Assembly: GCA_910586275.1 (NCBI GenBank)
Contig: CAJUIM010000028.1
Span: forward strand, 1 to 32,299
From: an uncultured Lachnospiraceae bacterium
Lineage (GTDB): Bacteria; Bacillota; Clostridia; Lachnospirales; Lachnospiraceae
Length of the DNA stretch: 32,299 bases
Reading direction: 5' to 3'
Below, piece by piece: positions 23,636-31,349 of the stretch. The translations under genes were made by a program, and so were the position numbers. The first letter of the stretch is position 1; every line of letters begins with the position of its first letter. A model generated the notes under the pieces. That model saw only the letters and a program-made list of their open reading frames with translations, was not told the origin of the DNA and did not search any database.

Positions 23636-24157
23636 TTATTTCATCAAGTATCCTTTGCTGTTTAATTCCGCTTCCACTCGGTTCAGTATCTCATCCGTAT
23701 CCGCTTCCACCGTATGGAAATGGATGCCCCCGGTAAGCCTGCACAAAGGGCTTGTCCTATATTCCTGCGTCCTTTCCACAAATGCCTCCGCATCCGCCCT
23801 GCTGTTAATAATCAGATCCGTTGCAATCTGCCCGTAAATTCCGTGCTCCACTGCCACATCTCTGATTTGGCCTCCATGATCCACAATGGCATAGAGTTCA
23901 TCCAATATCTCTTCCTCCTTATGTTTTACCTTAAAGGTTCTCTGCCGCTTAAGCTTTTCCTGTCTGCCGGCAAACAGAAGATAGCCTTTATTGGTGGAAA
24001 GGATGTTTTTATCCGTAGCGCGCAAAAGAGCAATGTCCTGAACAATCACCTGTCTGCTGACCCCTAATAGCCTTGCCAGTTCCGTTCCTGATACGGAATG
24101 CTGCCGCTGCTGCAGTATTTTCAGGATTTCCTTTCTTCTTGTTTCACCATCCAGCAT
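23636..24157 (-). CDS. niaR: Niacin-responsive transcriptional repressor (NadR/NiaR, 3H domain)
   Basis: This 173-residue regulator represses NAD synthesis or niacin uptake genes when nicotinate is present. Residues 1-60 are a winged helix (RRKEILKILQQRQHSVSGTELA then LLGVSRQVIVQDIALLR). Residues about 75-173 form the 3H domain with its conserved His motifs (VDHGG, VEHGIYG, GGIHFHT), which bind metal and effector. No nadABC genes are in the window; the only neighbour in the same direction is the EIIC-like permease. A consensus-like promoter lies at 24200-24228. Confidence 0.92.
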   Translation of the reverse strand: MLDGETRRKEILKILQQRQHSVSGTELARLLGVSRQVIVQDIALLRATDKNILSTNKGYLLFAGRQEKLKRQRTFKVKHKEEEILDELYAIVDHGGQIRDVAVEHGIYGQIATDLIINSRADAEAFVERTQEYRTSPLCRLTGGIHFHTVEADTDEILNRVEAELNSKGYLMK

Positions 24158-24199
24158 ATGCCTGTCCTCTCCTTTCTGGCTTCTTTCATAAACAGCTAT

Positions 24200-24228
24200 A
24201 TTATACGAAAAGACTTTATATATGTAAA
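24200..24228 (-). promoter_or_regulatory. niaR promoter
   Basis: A -35 TTTACA (24223-24228), a 17-bp spacer and a perfect -10 TATAAT (24200-24205). Confidence 0.7.
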
Positions 24229-24492
24229 GCTTCTGACATGGATGGGTACGGAAATAACAAGAAAAGGTATCTGCCCGAAAGCAAATACCTTTTTCATGTA
24301 AAAGGGGAATTTTACATTGATTAAATGAAGTTCATCATTTAATCTTTATTGACTATATCATTTTTTCCTCTTTTTGTATTTGCACAATATTGTTTATTTT
24401 TATATAAACTATTGTCTGAAATATTTTATCTGCTTGATACCGCCCTCTTCTTTCCTCCGCAACATTTTTTACATTTATTTTCATTATTTTCC

Positions 24493-24521
24493 TTTACATT
24501 TCCATTCACATATGCTATTCT
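24493..24521 (+). promoter_or_regulatory. Cold-shock gene promoter
   Basis: A -35 TTTACA (24493-24498), a 17-bp spacer and a -10 TATTCT (24516-24521). The leader is about 45 nt, shorter than the long thermosensing leader of E. coli cspA. Confidence 0.6.
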
Positions 24522-24573
24522 AATTGTGTCGCGTACTAACACGATAAGATATATATTTTTGGAGGTATCTGAA

Positions 24574-24774
24574 ATGAACAAAGGTACAGTAAAATGGTTT
24601 AATAACCAAAAAGGTTACGGCTTCATCTCTGATGAGCAGGGCAATGATGTATTCGTACACTACTCAGGACTTAATATGGAAGGTTTCAAATCCCTTGAAG
24701 AAGGCGCTTCCGTAGAATTTGAAGTAGTTAACGGCGAAAAAGGACCTCAGGCCGTAAACGTAACAAAGTTATAA
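24574..24774 (+). CDS. cspA: Cold-shock protein, CspA family
   Basis: This 66-residue single OB-fold protein binds single-stranded nucleic acid and acts as an RNA chaperone. The start MNKGTVKWFN is typical and has GGAGG eight bases upstream. RNP1 is KGYGFIS and RNP2 is VFVHYS. The end GPQAVNVTKL is also canonical. It is one of two clear plus-strand genes, with its own promoter and a terminator 150 nt downstream. The exact paralogue name cannot be decided from sequence. Confidence 0.96.
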   Translation: MNKGTVKWFNNQKGYGFISDEQGNDVFVHYSGLNMEGFKSLEEGASVEFEVVNGEKGPQAVNVTKL

Positions 24775-24925
24775 TTTCACAGCAGTAAATTATAACCCAT
24801 TAATCAGTATCAACATGTGCCTTTTTATAATATTGTTATGCTTTCTATTGGAATAATGTTAAAGATTATTTTATTCATGCATCAGAATTTGTAATATGGT
24901 AACAGATTTGGTAACGGATTAAGGA

Positions 24926-24959
24926 AAGAACCTATCTTGCATCGGATAGGTTCTTTTTT
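24926..24959 (+). terminator. Terminator of the cold-shock gene
   Basis: AAGAACCTATC and GATAGGTTCTT form an 11-bp stem followed by a T-run on the plus strand. It also lies eight bases past the hisA-like stop and may act weakly in the other direction. Confidence 0.85.
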
Positions 24960-24967
24960 GTCCTTTT

Positions 24968-25789
24968 TTATATTGTTTCATCCGCAGACTGCTTTTCGTC
25001 CGCTCCGTCCGTGCCGCCATACATCCATGCAATCACATCCGAAAATTTCATATTCCCTCCGAACAAATCCAATGCGCTGCCAATCGTGACGTTCACCCGT
25101 TCCTTCCCCAGCATCCTCAGAAGTTCCAGATCTTGAAAGTCATGGACACCTCCCGCATATGTGACGGGCAGTTTCCCCCATTCCCCCAGCAGGGAAACTA
25201 TGGGCCGTTCTATGCCCTCTGCTTTTCCTTCCACGTCCACGGCATGCACAAGGAATTCACTGCAATAAGCGGAAAGCAGATCAAGCGTCTCTTCGTTCAG
25301 TTCCGCCTCCGTATAATTCTGCCACCGATCGGTTACGATATAGTATGCGCCGTTTCTCTTCCGGCAGCTTAAGTCCAGTACCAGCCTCTCCCTCCCTATC
25401 AGATCCGCCAATTCTTTCAGACGGCCGTAATGTATGTTTCCTCCTTGGAATACATAAGAGGTAACGATGACATGACTGGCACCGGCGTTTAAATATCCGA
25501 CGGCATTGCCGGGATGAATTCCGCCCCCTATCTGCAGCCCGCCCGGAAAAGCTTTCAATGCCGCCATCGCCTGCATCCTGGAAGCTTCATAATGCTCGCT
25601 CCCCTCACGGTTCAGCAAAATAATATGTCCGCCCCTTACTTTATATTTTTTGTAAAATTCCGCAAAAAATACTGCATCCTGCTCCGATACGAAATTTTCT
25701 TCCGCAGCATTGCCCTCATCTTTCAGGCTGCCTCCTACGATCTGCTTTACTTTTCCGTTATGTATATCTATGCATGGCCTGAATTCCAT
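24968..25789 (-). CDS. hisA: Eukaryotic-type HisA (ProFAR isomerase)
   Basis: This enzyme isomerises ProFAR to PRFAR in histidine synthesis (a TIM barrel). At 273 residues it matches the yeast HIS6 subtype rather than common bacterial HisA. It shows CIDIHNGKVKQIVGGSL, NFVS, LQIGGGI, ASHVIVTSYVF, LVLDLSCRK, EFLVHAVDVEGK, VTYAGGVHD and IGSALDLFGGN, all hallmarks of that branch. The catalytic Asp of CIDIHNG and the Asp of HAVDVEG are present. No other his gene is nearby; it is flanked by the divergent lipoprotein gene and cspA. The ribosome site is AAGGAG. It may be the only HisA of the genome or an additional copy. Confidence 0.9.
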   Translation of the reverse strand: MEFRPCIDIHNGKVKQIVGGSLKDEGNAAEENFVSEQDAVFFAEFYKKYKVRGGHIILLNREGSEHYEASRMQAMAALKAFPGGLQIGGGIHPGNAVGYLNAGASHVIVTSYVFQGGNIHYGRLKELADLIGRERLVLDLSCRKRNGAYYIVTDRWQNYTEAELNEETLDLLSAYCSEFLVHAVDVEGKAEGIERPIVSLLGEWGKLPVTYAGGVHDFQDLELLRMLGKERVNVTIGSALDLFGGNMKFSDVIAWMYGGTDGADEKQSADETI

Positions 25790-25842
25790 TTTACTTTACT
25801 CCTTTCAGTATATTTTTTTCTTTCATGTGCATAATACTAATA

Positions 25843-25859
25843 CAACATTCAAAATGTTG
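25843..25859. promoter_or_regulatory. Palindrome between hisA and the lipoprotein gene
   Basis: CAACATT and AATGTTG are perfect inverted repeats with a three-base centre, placed between two divergent genes. It is a candidate operator; the regulator is unknown. Confidence 0.4.
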
Positions 25860-25897
25860 CACTTAAAATGTATTTTTATGAAAATGGAGGAAAAATT

Positions 25898-26449
25898 ATG
25901 AAAAACAGCAAAAAACTGATCTCAGTTTCTCTAATGGTCCTCATGCTCGGTCTGCTTGCTGCCTGTGGCAACAGAAATGCCGCAGACAACACCAACAATG
26001 GCAACACATCTAACGGCACCGACAATACCGGCGCAGGTACCACCGATGCAGGCAACGGCAACGCCACTGACGGCGCAGCGGATACCGGCAATACCACCAA
26101 CGGCACAGGTACCGGAAGTACCACCAACGGCAGCAATGGCACAGGCACTGACGGCAGCACGACAATCAACGGCACTGACGGAAACGACGGCACGGGAACA
26201 GGCAACGGCACCGCTGCAGACAATGCAATAGGCACTGACGGCGGAAGCATGGATAACAACACTTCCGACAGTAACGTAAACGATGCAACGGACGGCACAG
26301 TCGGAAACGGCAATGGAGGTTCCGTTCTTGACGATGCAGGCAATGCCATAGGAGACATGGCAGATGATATCGCCGACGGCGTGGATGATATTACTGACGA
26401 CGTAGTCGGCAATGGAGCCAATAACGCAAATAATGCAAATAAACGGTAA
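25898..26449 (+). CDS. Low-complexity Gly/Asn/Thr/Asp-rich lipoprotein
   Basis: This 183-residue lipoprotein starts at 25898 with GGAGG eight bases upstream. The signal peptide ends in LLAAC with the lipidated Cys at residue 23. Residues 24 to about 140 consist almost only of Gly, Asn, Thr, Asp, Ser and Ala in irregular NGTDNTG-type units, with almost no aromatic or basic residues. The C-terminal part (about 140-170, SVLDDAGNAIGDMADDIADG then VDDITDDVV) is a predicted acidic amphipathic helix. The function is unknown; a flexible, acidic surface coat or calcium-binding spacer is possible. Open frames on the opposite strand are composition artefacts. It converges with fbp on a shared terminator. 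Confidence 0.85.
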   Translation: MKNSKKLISVSLMVLMLGLLAACGNRNAADNTNNGNTSNGTDNTGAGTTDAGNGNATDGAADTGNTTNGTGTGSTTNGSNGTGTDGSTTINGTDGNDGTGTGNGTAADNAIGTDGGSMDNNTSDSNVNDATDGTVGNGNGGSVLDDAGNAIGDMADDIADGVDDITDDVVGNGANNANNANKR

Positions 26450-26515
26450 GGACAGGCACTTGGCACGGCAGGGCTGAACAGAATTCCTGCCGCTGCCGCA
26501 TTCTGTCCTCCTTCT

Positions 26516-26543
26516 AAAAAGCAGGGGATAATCCCCTGCTTTT
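26516..26543. terminator. Bidirectional terminator between lipoprotein gene and fbp
   Basis: AAAAAGCAGGGG and CCCCTGCTTTT pair around a short loop, with A-run and T-run on opposite sides. It serves both convergent genes. Confidence 0.85.
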
Positions 26544-26622
26544 CTGCTTGCTCCCGCTATCTGTTCCCTTTGCCTCAAAAAGCACTCTCTGCCCCGGCTT
26601 CCGCGCTGCTTCCGCAAACGCA

Positions 26623-28581
26623 CTACATCGCTTTCTCTATGATAATGCCGTCCCTATAGGCCTGAAGCAATTCTTCCAATTGGTGGATGCTTTCCTTTAA
26701 TTCGGCTCCGGCATCCGTATCCGCCACGCTGATGCGTGTATTGCTTGTTTCCAATATCACGGAATCCGAAAAGATGTCCGATTCACGCAAAATCGCCGCT
26801 TCCGTTGATTCAAAAGGTTCATGGGCCACCAAACGCATCCCATGGGAATTGGCCACCAGCGTATATCCGGCAATACCGGTTTTCCCTTGATATGCTTTGG
26901 AAAAGCCGCCGTCTATGATCAGCAGTTTCCCGCCGCATTTAATGGGCGAATCGCCTTTTTTCAGTTCCACCGGGACATGTCCGTTGACAATATGGGAATG
27001 TTCCGTATTCAGGCCAAACTCCGCCAAGATTTTATTGATAATTTCTTCCTTGTCCAGCAAGCGGTAATAACTGTTTTTATGCTCGGTATGGGTTTCCTTC
27101 TCTGCAATAAGATATCGCTCAAAGGTCGCCATTTTGTCTTTGCCGAACACCGGCGAATTGGGACCGGCCCAGATATACCATATTATATCCTGCCCTTTCT
27201 GCATCTCTGCCGGATTATTTTTGGAATAATAGCCTTTTCTTGCATAATGATCCAATTCGTCATACAGCGCCTTGCCCCGGTATTCTACCCCGTCAATGGT
27301 AAATGTCTTGAAATTGCCTTCCTCGTCCATGGGTACGCAGCCATGATAAAGCAGATTGGAATTATGCACCTTATACAGTCCGCCCCTGGCAAACAGAAAC
27401 CGCACATGGGACTGCAGTTTATCGCATTTGGTAAAAGCCTGCCTCAGCCGCTCCATGACCTGCTCTTCCTCCGGCGTCAGCGCATAAGGATTCTCATGAT
27501 CTACCGTAGGGAAATCCACATCTTTCATTGTATACCGCTGCCCGTCTATGGTAATGGCCTTATTCTCATAATCAATCTTATCCAGCAGCAGCCTGTCTTC
27601 CATATGGAATTCCGGCCGGCGCATAATCAGATTGCCTTCCAGCTTCATCTGAATGATCGATATCGCCTTGTGCATCTTCATATCCAAGCTTAAGTCTTTC
27701 GTATTATAATCCGTATTATATTTAATGGAAAATGCGTCACAGTTCACATCCCCATATGTCTCCAGCGCAAAAGTAGCCAACGGTATAAGGTTTATTCCAT
27801 ATCCTTCCTCCAGCGTATCCAAGTTCCCGTATCGCGCTGACATCCTTATGACATTGGCAATGCATGCCAGATGCCCGGATGCCGCCCCCATCCATACAAT
27901 GTCATGGTTGCCCCACTGAATATCCACGGAATGGTACTGGCTCAATGTGTCCAAAATCACATGAGGCCCCGGCCCTCTGTCAAAAATGTCTCCCACAATA
28001 TGCAGATGGTCAATGACCATCCTCTGTACCAGATAGCTGAGTGCCACAATAAATTCCTGCGCCCGGTCAATCCGTATAATTGTGTGAATAATCTCGTTAT
28101 AGTAAGCTTCCTTATCCTGAATCTCTTCTTTTTCCGTTATCAATTCTTCGATAATATAGGCAAAATCCTTGGGAAGGGCTTTTCTCACTTTGGAACGGGT
28201 ATATTTGGAAGCCACACGCTTAGTAATCTGTACCAAACGATGCAGCGTAATCTTATACCAGTCCTCAATATTGTCCTCTTCCTGCAGCACAATCTCCAGC
28301 TTTTCCTTGGGATAATAGATCAATGTTGCCAAGCTTTTCTTGTCCCTGCTGCTCAGAGTATTCCCGAACTCCTCGTCAATCTTCCGTTTCACCGAGCCGG
28401 AGCCGTTTTTCAGCACATGGTTGAACTGCTCATATTCTCCGTGGATGTCGGTCAGGAAATGCTCCGTCCCCTTCGGCAGATTAAGGATTGCCTGCAGATT
28501 GATGATTTCCGTCGATGCTGCGGCTATGGTCGGATACTGATGTGCCAAGCTCCGCAGATATTTCAATTCCAAATCGTCCAT
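26623..28581 (-). CDS. fbp: Class III fructose-1,6-bisphosphatase
   Basis: This enzyme hydrolyses fructose 1,6-bisphosphate to fructose 6-phosphate in gluconeogenesis. The 652-residue length fits the Firmicutes class III enzyme. Metallophosphoesterase motifs are present: IVGDIFDRGPGP, WGNHDIVWMGAASGH, NGHVPVELKKGDSPI and IIDGGFSKAYQGKTGIAGYTL. The N-terminal TDIHGEYEQFNHVLKNGSG motif is also typical. The gene starts 19 nt after dapB and is probably read from the same lysine-controlled promoter, an unexpected link. Confidence 0.96.
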   Translation of the reverse strand: MDDLELKYLRSLAHQYPTIAAASTEIINLQAILNLPKGTEHFLTDIHGEYEQFNHVLKNGSGSVKRKIDEEFGNTLSSRDKKSLATLIYYPKEKLEIVLQEEDNIEDWYKITLHRLVQITKRVASKYTRSKVRKALPKDFAYIIEELITEKEEIQDKEAYYNEIIHTIIRIDRAQEFIVALSYLVQRMVIDHLHIVGDIFDRGPGPHVILDTLSQYHSVDIQWGNHDIVWMGAASGHLACIANVIRMSARYGNLDTLEEGYGINLIPLATFALETYGDVNCDAFSIKYNTDYNTKDLSLDMKMHKAISIIQMKLEGNLIMRRPEFHMEDRLLLDKIDYENKAITIDGQRYTMKDVDFPTVDHENPYALTPEEEQVMERLRQAFTKCDKLQSHVRFLFARGGLYKVHNSNLLYHGCVPMDEEGNFKTFTIDGVEYRGKALYDELDHYARKGYYSKNNPAEMQKGQDIIWYIWAGPNSPVFGKDKMATFERYLIAEKETHTEHKNSYYRLLDKEEIINKILAEFGLNTEHSHIVNGHVPVELKKGDSPIKCGGKLLIIDGGFSKAYQGKTGIAGYTLVANSHGMRLVAHEPFESTEAAILRESDIFSDSVILETSNTRISVADTDAGAELKESIHQLEELLQAYRDGIIIEKAM

Positions 28582-28600
28582 CTTACTCCCCGCCTTTCCC

Positions 28601-29356
28601 CTATCCGATCACATCGCTCATGTCATACATCCCTGCCGGTTTCCCTGCTAGAAATTTAGCCGCTTGGATGGCTCCTTTCCCAAAGACTGCCTTGGAATAA
28701 GCGGAATGGGAAAAAGTGACTACTTCGTCCGGTCCCGCAAAGATTACATCGTGCTCCCCTACAATGGTACCGCCCCGCACCGCCGCCAGCCCGATTTCTT
28801 TCTTCGGCCGTTTCTGCCGTCTCCCGCTCCTGTCATACACATATTCATATGCATTGTCCAATTCCTCATTGATGGAATCGGCAAGCGCAAGCGCCGTTCC
28901 ACTGGGTGCGTCCACTTTCAGATTATGATGCTTTTCCACGATTTCAATATCGAACCCGGCAGGTGCCAGAATCCCCGCCGCCTCTTTCAGAAGCTTCAGC
29001 AGCATATTGATGCCCAAAGACATATTGGCCGACTTCAGAATGGCGGTCTTGACAGAAGCCTCCTTCACTTTCCCAAGCTGTTCTTCCGAAAGTCCCGTAG
29101 TGCAAAGCACGCACGGCAGGCCCTTCTCCGCACAATAGTCCAAAAGCCCGTCCACTGCCTGGGCAGTGCTGAAATCAATCACTGCATCCGCCTCTACGCT
29201 GCAAAGTTCCATGCTTTTAAATACCGGATATGCATTCCTTCCGTCGTCATAGGCATCCACGCCCGCCACAATTTCTATTTCATCATCCGCTGCCGCCAGC
29301 CCGGTTATGATCTGTCCCATCTTGCCGTTGCAGCCGTGCATAATTACTTTCGTCAT
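28601..29356 (-). CDS. dapB: 4-hydroxy-tetrahydrodipicolinate reductase
   Basis: This enzyme reduces the DapA product to tetrahydrodipicolinate with NAD(P)H on the route to diaminopimelate and lysine. The 251-residue length is normal. The Rossmann motif is HGCNGKMGQ near the N-terminus. DFSTAQAV and CTTGLSEEQL follow, then the substrate-binding signature EKHHNLKVDAPSGTAL with catalytic His and Lys. The ribosome site is GGGGG. It lies 191 nt after dapA; the gap contains a 9-bp perfect hairpin (29439-29458) but no terminator. Confidence 0.96.
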   Translation of the reverse strand: MTKVIMHGCNGKMGQIITGLAAADDEIEIVAGVDAYDDGRNAYPVFKSMELCSVEADAVIDFSTAQAVDGLLDYCAEKGLPCVLCTTGLSEEQLGKVKEASVKTAILKSANMSLGINMLLKLLKEAAGILAPAGFDIEIVEKHHNLKVDAPSGTALALADSINEELDNAYEYVYDRSGRRQKRPKKEIGLAAVRGGTIVGEHDVIFAGPDEVVTFSHSAYSKAVFGKGAIQAAKFLAGKPAGMYDMSDVIG

Positions 29357-29438
29357 TCTTGTCCCCCGTGCCCGCTTCCGCGGACTCCATGTCTGTAGTT
29401 GTAACTATTGTTTCCTTATATATATCTGAAAATGCTTT

Positions 29439-29458
29439 CTGCCGGATGAATCCGGCAG
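29439..29458. other. Hairpin in the dapA-dapB gap
   Basis: CTGCCGGAT and ATCCGGCAG are perfect complements with a two-base centre. There is no T-run on the minus strand, so it may be an mRNA processing or stability element. Confidence 0.45.
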
Positions 29459-29547
29459 TTTGCGGGAAGTTGGCCGTAAACGAAGAAGCCGCAGCAGCAC
29501 CGCTTCCCGCCCTCCAAAGCGTGTTTGAAAATTGCTTTCCGGCTGCT

Positions 29548-30432
29548 TTACAGAATACCGAATTCCTTCATTGCCTTTTCCAGCTTCGGCACATTCGCCT
29601 CCTCCATATCCGTCAGCGGCATCCGCAAAGAACCGGCTCCCTTGCCCATCAGGTTCAGCGCTTTCTTTACCGGAATAGGGTTGACTTCACAGAAAAGCGC
29701 ATTGTACAGATCCAATGCCTTTAACTGCAGGGCACAGCTTCCCGCCACGTCCCCTGCAAAGAATTTACTGCAGATTTCATGAGTTTCTTTCGGAGCCACA
29801 TTGGAAAGCACCGAAATAACTCCTTTTCCTCCGAGGGAAAGCAACGGCACAATCTGATCGTCATTGCCCGAATACAAATCCACTTTCCCTTCCGCCAATG
29901 CCATCAGCTTCGCAACCTGCGATATATTTCCGCTGGCTTCCTTCACTCCCACAATGTTCTCCACCTCGCTGCAGAGCCTCACCACTGTCTCGGGCAGAAG
30001 ATTGCATCCTGTCCTGCCGGGCACATTGTACAAAATTGCCGGTATTTTAATGGCATCCGCAATGGTCTTGAAATGCCGGTAAAGTCCGTCCTGCGTCGCC
30101 TTATTATAGTAGGGGGTCACCAAAAGAACCGCATCCGCACCGGACTTCTCCGCCTCCTGCGACAGATAAACCGCCGTCTGCGTACAATTGGAACCGGTCC
30201 CCGCCACCACCGGCACACGCCCTGCCGTCTGGTCCACACAATATTTAATGACAGCCAAATGTTCCTCATGAGTCAGCGTCGATGCCTCGCCGGTAGTTCC
30301 GCATACAATGATTGCATCCGTCCCGTTCTTTATCTGGAACTCCACCAACTCCGCAAACTTTTCATAATCCACATCTCCGTTCTCTTTGAAAGGTGTCACG
30401 ATCGCCACACCCGCACCGGTAAAAACAGCCAT
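29548..30432 (-). CDS. dapA: 4-hydroxy-tetrahydrodipicolinate synthase
   Basis: This enzyme condenses pyruvate with aspartate semialdehyde, the first committed step of lysine and diaminopimelate synthesis. The protein is a 294-residue TIM barrel. The Schiff-base Lys is at 164 (GVKEASGN) and the catalytic Tyr at 135 (YNVPGRTG). The GTTGEASTLT motif binds the pyruvate carboxylate and VTPYYNK is present. The ribosome site is AGGAGG. A lysine riboswitch with terminator and a strong promoter precede it. Confidence 0.97.
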   Translation of the reverse strand: MAVFTGAGVAIVTPFKENGDVDYEKFAELVEFQIKNGTDAIIVCGTTGEASTLTHEEHLAVIKYCVDQTAGRVPVVAGTGSNCTQTAVYLSQEAEKSGADAVLLVTPYYNKATQDGLYRHFKTIADAIKIPAILYNVPGRTGCNLLPETVVRLCSEVENIVGVKEASGNISQVAKLMALAEGKVDLYSGNDDQIVPLLSLGGKGVISVLSNVAPKETHEICSKFFAGDVAGSCALQLKALDLYNALFCEVNPIPVKKALNLMGKGAGSLRMPLTDMEEANVPKLEKAMKEFGIL

Positions 30433-30473
30433 ACTTATTCCTCCTTATTTAAAATTCCGCTTCTGCCGTCCGT

Positions 30474-30507
30474 AAAAAAACAAAGCCGGCACAGCGCGCA
30501 CCGACTT
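30474..30507 (-). terminator. Riboswitch-controlled terminator before dapA
   Basis: AGTCGGTGC pairs with GTGCCGGCT (with G-U pairs), followed by TTTGTTTTTTT on the minus strand, about 40 nt before the dapA start. It is the OFF state of the lysine riboswitch. Confidence 0.8.
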
Positions 30508-30569
30508 ATGATTACCTAATAACAAACGACACGTTCTGCGGCCGTTCTTGCGTTAATAAAATAACCCCG

Positions 30570-30732
30570 GATAGCGCTCCATCATATTGATGACAGTCAT
30601 GCAGTTCTTCACTGCATGCCCAAGAACATGGCCTGAGGGATTCCATGCCCTTTCGGCGTCTTTTCCTTTCGTCTTCCTTCCTCTGTGCCCTCCACATCGG
30701 AAAAACTACTGATAAAAAACGCAACCTCTATC
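30570..30732 (-). ncRNA. Lysine riboswitch (L box)
   Basis: The minus-strand leader shows the conserved aptamer blocks of the L box in order: GATAGAGGTTGCG, AGTA, GACGCCGAAAGGG, GGGCATGCAGTG, GCATGACTGTCA and GGAGCGCTATC. The first and last blocks pair to close helix P1 (GATAG with CTATC). High lysine should favour the downstream terminator and stop transcription of dapA, dapB and probably fbp. Confidence 0.88.
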
Positions 30733-30748
30733 TCTCACTTATGAAGTT

Positions 30749-30777
30749 ATCATATCATTATGTGATTTAACTGTCAA
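30749..30777 (-). promoter_or_regulatory. Promoter of the dapA unit
   Basis: A perfect -35 TTGACA (30772-30777), a 17-bp spacer and a -10 TATGAT (30749-30754). The start would fall near 30742, ten bases before the riboswitch. Confidence 0.85.
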
Positions 30778-30788
30778 TCTGTGATTTC

Positions 30789-31277
30789 TTATTTGACGCA
30801 AATCTTTTCCATTTTGGTCACTTCGTCCGCCAGCCGGCATACTTCATCGTTCAGCATAATCCCTGTCATGACAATATCCATATCCGTATCCGCCCCGGCC
30901 TCCAGCAGATTCTTCAGTTCTTCCACTGTTATAATATGATTGTCAATCAGGCCGAGTACCTCGTCCAGTATAAGCAAATCACATTCCCCGGTAGTCAGTA
31001 CTTTTTTGGCAAAATTCAGGCCGTTCCTTATATTCCCTGCTTCCTCCTGCCGCTGTTCCTGTGAAAGCAACGCAAAATTCTCATCCGTTTTCTCAAAACA
31101 GAACAGCTTAATCTCAGGCTCCAGCCTCCGCATAAATTCGGATTCCTCCTGCCCCTTTCCCTTTAAAAACTGAATAATGACCACGCTTTTCCCACGGCAG
31201 GCCATCCACACAGCCATCCCTAATGCCGTGGGAGTCTTGCCATGGCCATCTCCGCTGTAAATATATTTTTTCCCCAT
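30789..31277 (-). CDS. CobO/BtuR-type corrinoid adenosyltransferase
   Basis: Enzymes of this family transfer the adenosyl group of ATP to cob(I)alamin or cob(I)yrinate diamide. This 162-residue protein has the P-loop SGDGHGKTPTALG (residues 8-20), IIQFLKGKGQEE, LLILDEVLGLIDNHII (Walker B) and IVMTG near the end, all matching the family. The family P-loop is usually GxGKGKTT; here it is GDGHGKTP. It is somewhat short (E. coli BtuR is about 196). No other cobalamin genes are nearby, and its paralogue status is unknown. It has its own promoter and is followed directly by the dapA promoter. Confidence 0.82.
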   Translation of the reverse strand: MGKKYIYSGDGHGKTPTALGMAVWMACRGKSVVIIQFLKGKGQEESEFMRRLEPEIKLFCFEKTDENFALLSQEQRQEEAGNIRNGLNFAKKVLTTGECDLLILDEVLGLIDNHIITVEELKNLLEAGADTDMDIVMTGIMLNDEVCRLADEVTKMEKICVK

Positions 31278-31315
31278 CTTTTTCGGCTCCTATGTATTTT
31301 TACGACATATGGCCT

Positions 31316-31344
31316 ATTATAACACAAATATACGTCTAAAGCAA
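31316..31344 (-). promoter_or_regulatory. Promoter of the adenosyltransferase gene
   Basis: A -35 TTGCTT (31339-31344), a 17-bp spacer and a perfect -10 TATAAT (31316-31321), just after the SSB-like stop codon. Confidence 0.65.
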
Positions 31345-31349
31345 TCACT

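Larger units (their letters stand above)
24158..24573. other. Divergent intergenic region between niaR and the cold-shock gene
   Basis: Besides the two promoters, this gap holds two hairpins. One is at 24260-24296 (AAGGTATCTGC/GCAAATACCTT with one mismatch, then TTTTT on the plus strand). The other is at 24319-24344 (GATTAAATGA/TCATTTAATC, perfect). Both look terminator-like although no gene obviously ends here. A small RNA is possible. Confidence 0.4.

Noticed and set aside
25876..26623. Two long minus-strand frames (196 and 230 codons) opposite the low-complexity lipoprotein
   Set aside because: They mirror the biased GC/AC codon pattern of the real gene, lack ribosome sites and have no domain-like sequence.
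30512..30724. A 70-codon minus-strand frame upstream of dapA
   Set aside because: It coincides with the lysine riboswitch aptamer and expression platform.
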